A model generated the notes under the pieces. It saw nothing but the letters and a program-made list of their open reading frames with translations, ran no database searches and had not been told where the DNA came from. Shown here in pieces: positions 54,190 to 61,406 of a stretch of 64,000 nt of DNA (the first letter of the stretch is position 1; each line of letters starts with the position of its first letter). The DNA is from Oscillospiraceae bacterium (lineage in GTDB: Bacteria > Bacillota > Clostridia > Oscillospirales > Acutalibacteraceae): NCBI GenBank assembly GCA_015065785.1, contig SVPR01000009.1, forward strand, positions 28,531 to 92,530, given 5' to 3'. Made by a program: the position numbers and the translations under genes.

Positions 54190-55365
54190 TTATTCCAGCA
54201 CCCCATAACTATGGTCAACAACTAAAACTGTAAATATTTTACCATTACTCATTTCAGTGATTTTGTCAGTAATAATTTTCTCTAACTCTTCGTCAGAATA
54301 TCTATATTCAGGTGGTACAACAACGTCGAAAAGAACATTTTTATTTTCTTCACCCACAACGACTCTGAAATCGTGGAATGTGAGCTCTCTGTCAATTTCA
54401 CAAATAATGTCATTAACCATTTCTTTCAATTCATTAATTTCAGGTGAATCAAGAATTGTCGGGTCTAAATGTACTACAAGGTGAATATTTAATTCGCTCT
54501 TAAAATCTCTTTCAATCTGGTCCATTATGTCGTGGCAGACTAAAACATCAATTTTAGCATCCATTTCAATGTGTGCCGAAGCAAAATATGTATTAGGTCC
54601 GTAGCTATGCACCATAAGGTCGTGAACGCCTAAAACATTGTCATAAGACAAGATTTTCTTTTCGATTGTCTGAAACATTTCTTTAGTAGGTGGCTGACCT
54701 AAAAGTGGGTCTAAGGTTTCTTTTACAAGGTTAATTCCCGAAATTAAAATGAAAATAGAAACAATAACACCCATATAACCGTCTAAATTGAAGCCTGTAA
54801 AGTGTGAAATTGTACTTGCTATAAGAACTGCAGCAGTTGTAATAACATCATTTCTTGAGTCAATAGCCGTAGCTTCAAGTGCCTTAGAGTCAATTTGCCT
54901 GCCTAAGTATCTATTGAAAACCGCAAGCCACAATTTAACTAATATTGAAGCGATAAGCACAATAACAGTTGCAAGTGAAAAAAGACTTTCTTCGGGCTTA
55001 AAAATTTTAACAACCGATTCTTTAAAAATTGAACAACCTATAAGTAAAATGATAAATGAAATAATAAGACTTGAAATATATTCAATTCTTGCGTGACCGT
55101 AAGGGTGGTCTTTGTCGGCAGGCTTACCAGAAAGTCTGAAGCCTACAAGCGTAACAATTGAAGAGCCTGCGTCAGAAATATTGTTAGTAGCGTCAGCTGT
55201 AATTGAAACACTGTTTGAAACAGTACCAATAATAAGCTTCATAACACTTAACAGCAAGTTGCAGATAATTCCTACCGCACCTGCAAGTCTGCCGTATAAT
55301 TCTCTTCCTTTTTGCGTATTTATATTTGTATCCTTAATAAAAATTTTAATTAAAAGCCTTGTCAT
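54190..55365 (-). CDS. Cation diffusion facilitator (CDF) family transporter
   Basis: A 391-residue metal/proton antiporter. Six membrane helices lie between residues about 30 and 225. The metal-site helices carry DATNNISDAGSSIVTLVG and the family signature DKDHPYGHARIEYISSL, and a cytoplasmic domain (LSYDNVLGVHDLMVHSYGP) follows. The C-terminal part has an additional stretch of about 90 residues. Zn, Mn or Fe export is typical, but the metal cannot be assigned. The ATG at 55365 with AAAGGTG is preferred to the ORF track start 37 codons upstream, which runs through the promoter region. Confidence 0.9.
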   Translation of the reverse strand: MTRLLIKIFIKDTNINTQKGRELYGRLAGAVGIICNLLLSVMKLIIGTVSNSVSITADATNNISDAGSSIVTLVGFRLSGKPADKDHPYGHARIEYISSLIISFIILLIGCSIFKESVVKIFKPEESLFSLATVIVLIASILVKLWLAVFNRYLGRQIDSKALEATAIDSRNDVITTAAVLIASTISHFTGFNLDGYMGVIVSIFILISGINLVKETLDPLLGQPPTKEMFQTIEKKILSYDNVLGVHDLMVHSYGPNTYFASAHIEMDAKIDVLVCHDIMDQIERDFKSELNIHLVVHLDPTILDSPEINELKEMVNDIICEIDRELTFHDFRVVVGEENKNVLFDVVVPPEYRYSDEELEKIITDKITEMSNGKIFTVLVVDHSYGVLE

Positions 55366-55399
55366 AAAAACACCTTTCTTGAAAAAATGCCTTTCATTT

Positions 55400-55427
55400 A
55401 TTATATTGTAAATAAAAATAAAGTCAA
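55400..55427 (-). promoter_or_regulatory. Promoter of the CDF transporter gene
   Basis: On the minus strand TTGACT and TATAAT are separated by 16 bases. It is back to back with the promoter of the nucleotidyltransferase gene. Confidence 0.7.
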
Positions 55428-55436
55428 TAAATTTAG

Positions 55437-55465
55437 TTGATAAAAATGCTAATATATGGTATATT
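55437..55465 (+). promoter_or_regulatory. Promoter of the nucleotidyltransferase-lipoprotein genes
   Basis: TTGATA and TATATT are separated by 17 bases, 32 bases before the ATG. Confidence 0.65.
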
Positions 55466-55497
55466 ATTAAAAACAAATTAAAAAGGGGAGTTATTTA

Positions 55498-56418
55498 ATG
55501 GATAAAACTCTTGTAATTATGGCGGCAGGTATGGGTAGCCGTTTCGGTGGCTTAAAACAGATGGAGCCTGTTGGTCCTAATAACTCAATTATTATTGATT
55601 ATTCAATTTACGATGCTGTGAAAAACGGCTTTAATAAAGTTGTATTCATAATAAAAAAAGAAAATGAACAAATTTTTAAAGAAGTTGTTGGCGATAAAAT
55701 TGCAAAGCTTGTAAAAGTAGAGTATGTTTTCCAGGATGTAAATAATTTACCGAAAGGTTATAAAGTACCGGAGGAAAGAGTTAAGCCATGGGGTACAGGT
55801 CACGCAATTTATTCTTGTAAAGGCGTTGTAAATGAGCCTTTTATGGTTATAAATGCAGATGATTTTTATGGCAGAAATGCTTTTTCAGTTATTTCTGAGT
55901 GGATTGAGTCAGCTGATTTTAATGCTGAACCTGAAAATTATGCTATGGCAGCTTATCAGTTAAATAATACTTTAACTGAAAATGGAACTGTTTCACGCGG
56001 TATTTGTTCAGTAAATGCTGATAGCTTCTTAACCGATGTTGTTGAAAGAACAAAAATTATAAGAAAAGAAGACGGCAAAATTTATTTTACTGAAGATGAA
56101 GAAAACTGGACAGAGCTTCCTGAAGAAGTAAAGGTTTCAATGAACTGCTGGTGCTTCCCACCAAGCTTTATTGATGCAATTGAAGAGCACTTCAAAAAAT
56201 TCTTAGATGATGCTTTAGTTAGCAATCCGCTTAAGGGTGAATTTTATTTACCATTCATAGTAAAAGATATGTTGGCTGAAAATAAATGCACGGTTAAAGT
56301 ACTTGAAACAACTGATAAATGGTTCGGCGTTACTTATAAGGAAGATAAACCGGGCGTTGTAGCTTCAATTAACGAGCTTGTTAAAAACGGCGTTTATCCT
56401 GAAAAGCTTTGGGATTGA
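55498..56418 (+). CDS. Nucleotidyltransferase family protein (sugar-phosphate NTP transferase-like)
   Basis: A 306-residue protein with the N-terminal NTP-binding loop VIMAAGMGSRFGGLKQMEPVG (residues 6-26 region), a mid-chain metal-binding MVINADDFYGRNAF (about residues 117-130), and late VKVLETTDKWFGVTYKED. This is the pattern of GalU/RmlA-like nucleotidyltransferases, which activate sugar phosphates with UTP or dTTP. The specific sugar is unknown. GGGGAG lies before the ATG. A lipoprotein gene follows after 18 bases. Confidence 0.83.
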   Translation: MDKTLVIMAAGMGSRFGGLKQMEPVGPNNSIIIDYSIYDAVKNGFNKVVFIIKKENEQIFKEVVGDKIAKLVKVEYVFQDVNNLPKGYKVPEERVKPWGTGHAIYSCKGVVNEPFMVINADDFYGRNAFSVISEWIESADFNAEPENYAMAAYQLNNTLTENGTVSRGICSVNADSFLTDVVERTKIIRKEDGKIYFTEDEENWTELPEEVKVSMNCWCFPPSFIDAIEEHFKKFLDDALVSNPLKGEFYLPFIVKDMLAENKCTVKVLETTDKWFGVTYKEDKPGVVASINELVKNGVYPEKLWD

Positions 56419-56436
56419 GTAAAAAAGGAGTTTAAA

Positions 56437-57009
56437 ATGAAAAGAATTTTATCTTTTTCTTTAGTAATTATTATAGTTCTTTCTGTTTTTGTCGGATGCT
56501 CAAAAACCCCGGCGGAAGAAACAGAAAGCACCACAAAGGGCAGTTCAACACAGTACACTGTAAAAATCAGTGGAGATAGCTTTACTGAAGATTTTTCAGA
56601 AATAGAGTTTTACGAGCTTCTTGATGGCATTGACGGTTTATTCCATACCAAAAATATTGAAACAAACGAATATACTCTTCAGATGACCGAAGAAGCATAT
56701 AAAAAATTAAAAGAAATAAAATCCAAGGACGCTATAAAAAGCTTTGATGAAATTAAAAATGACACTGAAAACTATGTGACAGATATTAATTATGATGACG
56801 ATTTTCGCAATATAAAAGTAATTGCAGACCGCGAAAAATTACCCGAAGGCTCAATATCTGTTCTTGATGATGTTGTTTTAAAAATTGTTTCTCAGGCAAT
56901 GGCTTATCAGATTTACACTGTAGAAGGTCAGAATGTAAAGATTAGTGTAATTTGCTCAGATAACGAAGAGGTAGTTTTTGAAACAGCTTTCCCAATCGTT
57001 ATAGAATAA
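56437..57009 (+). CDS. Hypothetical lipoprotein
   Basis: A 190-residue protein with a type II signal peptide: MKRILSFSLVIIIVLSVFVGC, lipobox VFVGC with Cys21, then a Ser/Thr/Glu-rich linker. The mature part of about 150 residues is acidic and has no recognised domain. It would be anchored to the outer face of the membrane. It lies close behind the nucleotidyltransferase gene and probably shares its transcript; a joint function is not evident. Confidence 0.75.
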   Translation: MKRILSFSLVIIIVLSVFVGCSKTPAEETESTTKGSSTQYTVKISGDSFTEDFSEIEFYELLDGIDGLFHTKNIETNEYTLQMTEEAYKKLKEIKSKDAIKSFDEIKNDTENYVTDINYDDDFRNIKVIADREKLPEGSISVLDDVVLKIVSQAMAYQIYTVEGQNVKISVICSDNEEVVFETAFPIVIE

Positions 57010-57023
57010 ATTCTTGGTTTTAC

Positions 57024-57052
57024 TTGACAATTTCGTTTTGGTTTTATATAAT
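57024..57052 (+). promoter_or_regulatory. Consensus promoter of greA
   Basis: TTGACA and TATAAT are separated by exactly 17 bases, a full consensus, about 58 bases before the ATG. Confidence 0.88.
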
Positions 57053-57110
57053 ACAATCTATTAATTAGCATAATTCTTATTATAAATATATTCGAGAGGA
57101 TGTAATTCTA

Positions 57111-57596
57111 ATGGCACAACAAGATGTTATTTTAACCAGTGAGGGACTTAAAGAACTTCAGGATAAGCTTGATTATCTTAAGTCAGTAGGCAGAAAAGAA
57201 ACTGCTGAAAAAATCAAGGTTGCTCTTTCTTTTGGTGACCTTTCAGAAAACAGCGAATACGATGAAGCTAAATCAGAACAAGGTAAGCTTGAGGCTGAAA
57301 TCAAAGAGCTTGAAACAATGATTTCAAGAGCTAAGATTATGGAAGAGGATATCAGCACAGAAACAGTTCACATTGGTTCTGTTGTTACAATTAAAGAAAC
57401 AACTCGTGGTGCTCAGGAAAAGACATTCCGCATTACAGGCTTTGCTCAGGCAAATCCGGCTGAAGGTAAAATCTCAGACGAATCACCTGTTGGTAAAGCA
57501 CTTATGGGTCACAAGGTTGGCGATAAGGTTGTTGTTGAAGCACCAAGAGGCGAAATGACCTATAAAATTGTTAAAATTGATGTTGAATCTAAATAA
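57111..57596 (+). CDS. greA: Transcription elongation factor GreA
   Basis: A 161-residue factor with the N-terminal antiparallel coiled coil (LTSEGLKELQDKLDYLKS to MISRAKIMEED, residues about 7-78) carrying the acidic tip SFGDLSENSEYDEAKSEQ, and the C-terminal FKBP-like domain (ISDESPVGKALMGHKVGD). It rescues backtracked RNA polymerase by stimulating transcript cleavage. AGAGGATG precedes the ATG. The length is standard. Confidence 0.96.
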   Translation: MAQQDVILTSEGLKELQDKLDYLKSVGRKETAEKIKVALSFGDLSENSEYDEAKSEQGKLEAEIKELETMISRAKIMEEDISTETVHIGSVVTIKETTRGAQEKTFRITGFAQANPAEGKISDESPVGKALMGHKVGDKVVVEAPRGEMTYKIVKIDVESK

Positions 57597-57597
57597 T

Positions 57598-57635
57598 AAA
57601 AAATCGGTTTAGGTAAACCCTAAACCGATTTTTTT
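57598..57635. terminator. Bidirectional terminator between greA and the DUF378 gene
   Basis: AAATCGGTTTAGG and CCTAAACCGATTT form a 13-bp stem with a short loop, followed by a T-run and preceded by an A-run. Confidence 0.92.
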
Positions 57636-57852
57636 ATTCAACTGATGTTGGTTCAAGTACATCGTTGTGCTCTCTGAAAAGAAATGAAATACACCAGATA
57701 CCAGCGAGAGCAACAAGAACATAAACTATTCTTGAAATAATAGCTGCCTGTCCGCCGAATAACCATGCAACCAAATCAAATTGAAAGAAACCAATTGCAC
57801 CCCAGTTGAGTGCACCGATAGTTACAAGAATTAAAGCTATTCTGTCTAACAT
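57634..57852 (-). CDS. DUF378 family small membrane protein
   Basis: A 72-residue protein with two membrane helices (residues about 3-25 and 38-58). The motif IGALNWGAIGFFQFDLVAWLFG is the hallmark of DUF378. Its function is unknown, and family members are common in Bacillota. The ATG is preceded by AAAAGGAGTTG. It is convergent with greA. Confidence 0.9.
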   Translation of the reverse strand: MLDRIALILVTIGALNWGAIGFFQFDLVAWLFGGQAAIISRIVYVLVALAGIWCISFLFREHNDVLEPTSVE

Positions 57853-58013
57853 ATTTTGTCAACTCCTTTTCCGAAATTATTCGGTAACAATATTATTCTC
57901 AAAAAAATTTTGCTTATGCGATATTATATACACCATTACATTAGGAAAAACAGAGATGAAGTTCCATTTTTGGTACATTTTGTATGATAATATTACGAAA
58001 GAAGATAATTCTA

Positions 58014-58042
58014 TTTCAATTTAAGCGTTTATGTGTTATAAT
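58014..58042 (+). promoter_or_regulatory. Promoter of addBA
   Basis: TTTCAA and TATAAT are separated by 17 bases, about 29 bases before the addB ATG. Confidence 0.6.
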
Positions 58043-58070
58043 AATTAAAGATTTTAAAAGAGGGTGTACT

Positions 58071-61000
58071 ATGCTTCACTTAATCAAAGGCAGAGCAGGT
58101 AGTGGTAAAACTGCTTGGGTAAGAGAAAAAATTAAAGAGCTTATTGTGTCGGGTGAAAATCAGCCGCTCCTTTTAGTGCCTGACCAGTTTTCTTTTGAAA
58201 ACGAAAGAGCAATGCTTTCAATGTTAGGTGCTAAAAATATGAAAAAGGTTGATGTTTTTAGCTTTCCCAGACTCGCTACTTATAATCTCGACAGCAAAAT
58301 TTTAAAAGGAAAAATGTTTGCCGATGATGGCGTAAGAATGGCTTATATGAGCGAGGCTTTGTCATCACTTCAGGATAAATTAACAGTATTTTCAAGGGTT
58401 CGTCACAATGTGTCGGGGCTTCAGTCTTTTATTGATTTGAACAAAGAGCTTGAAACCTGTGCAATAACAAGTGAGGAATTACAAAATATCGTTGATAATA
58501 TGAAGCCTTGTCTTTTAAAGGATAAGCTCTATGAAATCAACTTAATAAATGAAGCATATAATGCACTTTTGCACAGAAGCTATTTTGACGATACAGAATG
58601 CTTGAAATATTTTAATGAATTTGCAGAAGAAACCAATTATTTTCAAGATAAAATTGTCTTTTTAGATTCATTCAAAGCATTTTCAGCACAAGAAATAAAG
58701 TGCATAGGAATAGCCTTAAGCCAGGCAAAAGATGTTTATATTACTCTTTGTACTGTTGATGGTAATTGCGAGGGTACGCCTTTTGCTTATATGAAAACCG
58801 TTGAAGAAAGAATAAGACGCGAAGCAAACAGACGCGGTGTAGAAGTAAGAGCAGAATTTTTTGCAAAAAGAAATAATTCAGTCAATAAAAGTATTTCTCA
58901 TATTGAAGAAAATATTTATTGTGACGAGGTTGAAACGCTTGAGGACGAAACAGATGGCGTTACAATTTTAAAGTGCAGAGATATTACCGATGAATGTAAT
59001 ACAGTTGCACTTCACATAAAAAAACTCATAAGAAGCGGTAAATATCGCTGTAAAGATATTGCAATAGTAGAACGCTCAAGCGATAAATACAAAAGAGTGA
59101 TGTGCGATGTTTTAAAGCGCTATGGTGTGCCTGTGTTTCAGGATAGTCGTCGACCGCTTTCTTTTGAAACACTGTTTATTCATATAACCTCTGCTTTGGA
59201 ATGTGTTTCTGATGGATTTAAAACTGAAAATGTAATGCGATACTTAAAAACAGGGCTTTCAGGAATTCCGTTTCAGGATGTTGCAAAGCTTGAAAAATAT
59301 GTTTTGGTCTGGAATATAAACGGTAATGCTTGGCTTAACGATTTCACAATGCATCCCGATGGCTTCGGTAGTGAAATTGATGATAACGCTAAAGAGCAAA
59401 TAGAATATCTTAATAATCTCAGAAAAAAGGCGGTTTTGCCGTTAGTCAAATTAAAAAAAGAATGTGACGGTGCTTCGGGTTTAGAAATTTCAAAGCTCGT
59501 TTACAAATTTTTAATTGACACAAGGGTTGACGATAATCTTTATAAATTATCCTGCACCCTCAACGAAGACGGTCTGCCTGTTGAAGCATTGCAAAAAGAA
59601 AATTCGTGGGATGCTTTAATTGATATTTTAGACACAATTTCAGAGATTACAAAAGATAAATATTACACCTTAAAGCGTTGGTTTGAGTTGTTTTCTATTC
59701 TTGTTTTCTCAAAGGATATTGGCGAAATTCCTCAAGGTCTTGACGAGGTTAAAATTGGCAGCGCCGACAGAATAAGAACAGAAAATATTAAAGTTGTGTT
59801 CTTAATGGGTGTTAATAAAAATGAGTTCCCAAGAGTTTCAACTGTTGGTGGTCTTTTGTCAGATTCCGACAGACGAGTTTTAACCTCTTTAGATTTGGAT
59901 ATCCGTCCACCGTTTGAGGAAACAATAAATGAAGAACGCTTTATTGCATACTGTATGCTCACCGCAGGTAGCGAAAAGCTTTATTTGTCATATCGTGAGG
60001 TTTCAGATGATGAAACAACCAGCGGTCCCTCTGAAATAATTGAACAAATCAAAGAATTTATGCCACAAGTAGCAATTGTTTCATCTGATAATATTGATGA
60101 AGTGGATAAAATAGAAAGCGAATTTTCTGCATTTTATACATTAGCAAGAATTTTTAATTCTGACAATGAATTGCGAAGCACTCTCTACGAATATTTTAAA
60201 AATAAGCCGGAGTATTTTGACAGATTGGCAAGTATTGAGTATGCACAAAATGGCAGAAAAGGTGATTTTGTAAATCAAGAAAAAACAAAATTACTTTTTG
60301 GTGAAAATATTGGGGTTTCTGCAAGTAGGTTAGACAGCTTTTATAAATGTCCTTTTTCTTTCTTGTGTCGCTATGGTTTTAAAATCGAGGAACTGAAAAA
60401 AGCCGAATTTAAACCGAATGACAGTGGTACGATTATCCACGGTGCTTTAGAAGAGGTTTTAAAGAATTATAAAGGGGCAGAGTTTTTAGAAGCACCTGAA
60501 GAAGAGCTTGAAGAATTTGTAAGAGCATATTTAAAGAAATACTTAGATGAAAAAATGGGTGGTATTCAAGATAAATCAAAAAGATTTATGTACATCTATA
60601 ACAGAATGATCAGTACACTTATGATGATTTTTGAACGCCTTAAAATTGAGTTTTCTGCAATAAGCTTTAAACCGGTTGATTTTGAGCTTTCTATTGGTGG
60701 TGAAGAGATACCGGCTTACTCATTACCGCTTGAAAAAGGTAATATTTCTGTTTATGGTTCAATCGACAGAGTCGATTTAATGGAAAAAGACGGAATTAAA
60801 TATATAAGAGTAATTGACTATAAAACGGGTACAAAAGAGTTTAAATTAGCTAACCTGTTTAGTGGTATAAATCTTCAGATGGTGCTTTATTTAATGGCTT
60901 TAAATAAAAATGGTGGCGATTATTACGGGGATATTATTCCTGCCGGTGTTCTTTACTTACCATCAAGAATTGGCATAAAGGATTACTTGAAAATGCGTAA

Positions 61001-61406
61001 TCCGTCAGATGAGCATGTTGAAGCACAAAAAAACTTTAGCGGTAAGCTTTCCGGAATGGTGCTCAACAGTCCTGTAGTTTTGAATGGTATGGGCGTTGAC
61101 AAGCTATATAATTATTTGCCTGTAGGTTACGATAAAAAGAATAATATATCCGGTAATTATTATTCACAAAAGCAATTTGATTTATTGTCAGAAAAAGTTG
61201 ACAAAAAGATTATTGGTATGGGTAACTCTCTTCATAAGGGTGAGTTTTCTGTTTATCCGACAGGTGCAAAGGATGATGAATTACCTTGCAAATATTGTGG
61301 CTATCGCTCTGTATGCGGATTTGAAGATGGCGATGAATTCAATAAGTTGTGTGGCGGAAAGCATGGCGAAGCATTGAAGATGTTAGAAGGTGATGACAAT
61401 GAGTAA
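58071..61406 (+). CDS. addB: ATP-dependent nuclease subunit B (AddB)
   Basis: A 1111-residue subunit of the AddAB helicase-nuclease for double-strand break repair. A Walker A-like loop LIKGRAGSGKTAWVREKI lies at the N-terminus, the middle contains the degenerate helicase core (VGGLLSDSDRRVLTSLDLD), and the C-terminal nuclease has VIDYKTGTKEFKLANLF (RecB-family D-x-K). The Fe-S cluster Cys are CPFSFLCRYGF and CKYCGYRSVCGF, the usual 1+3 pattern. The ORF track extends 29 codons upstream; the ATG at 58071 after GAGGGTG matches the family start. It overlaps addA by 8 bases. Confidence 0.95.
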   Translation: MLHLIKGRAGSGKTAWVREKIKELIVSGENQPLLLVPDQFSFENERAMLSMLGAKNMKKVDVFSFPRLATYNLDSKILKGKMFADDGVRMAYMSEALSSLQDKLTVFSRVRHNVSGLQSFIDLNKELETCAITSEELQNIVDNMKPCLLKDKLYEINLINEAYNALLHRSYFDDTECLKYFNEFAEETNYFQDKIVFLDSFKAFSAQEIKCIGIALSQAKDVYITLCTVDGNCEGTPFAYMKTVEERIRREANRRGVEVRAEFFAKRNNSVNKSISHIEENIYCDEVETLEDETDGVTILKCRDITDECNTVALHIKKLIRSGKYRCKDIAIVERSSDKYKRVMCDVLKRYGVPVFQDSRRPLSFETLFIHITSALECVSDGFKTENVMRYLKTGLSGIPFQDVAKLEKYVLVWNINGNAWLNDFTMHPDGFGSEIDDNAKEQIEYLNNLRKKAVLPLVKLKKECDGASGLEISKLVYKFLIDTRVDDNLYKLSCTLNEDGLPVEALQKENSWDALIDILDTISEITKDKYYTLKRWFELFSILVFSKDIGEIPQGLDEVKIGSADRIRTENIKVVFLMGVNKNEFPRVSTVGGLLSDSDRRVLTSLDLDIRPPFEETINEERFIAYCMLTAGSEKLYLSYREVSDDETTSGPSEIIEQIKEFMPQVAIVSSDNIDEVDKIESEFSAFYTLARIFNSDNELRSTLYEYFKNKPEYFDRLASIEYAQNGRKGDFVNQEKTKLLFGENIGVSASRLDSFYKCPFSFLCRYGFKIEELKKAEFKPNDSGTIIHGALEEVLKNYKGAEFLEAPEEELEEFVRAYLKKYLDEKMGGIQDKSKRFMYIYNRMISTLMMIFERLKIEFSAISFKPVDFELSIGGEEIPAYSLPLEKGNISVYGSIDRVDLMEKDGIKYIRVIDYKTGTKEFKLANLFSGINLQMVLYLMALNKNGGDYYGDIIPAGVLYLPSRIGIKDYLKMRNPSDEHVEAQKNFSGKLSGMVLNSPVVLNGMGVDKLYNYLPVGYDKKNNISGNYYSQKQFDLLSEKVDKKIIGMGNSLHKGEFSVYPTGAKDDELPCKYCGYRSVCGFEDGDEFNKLCGGKHGEALKMLEGDDNE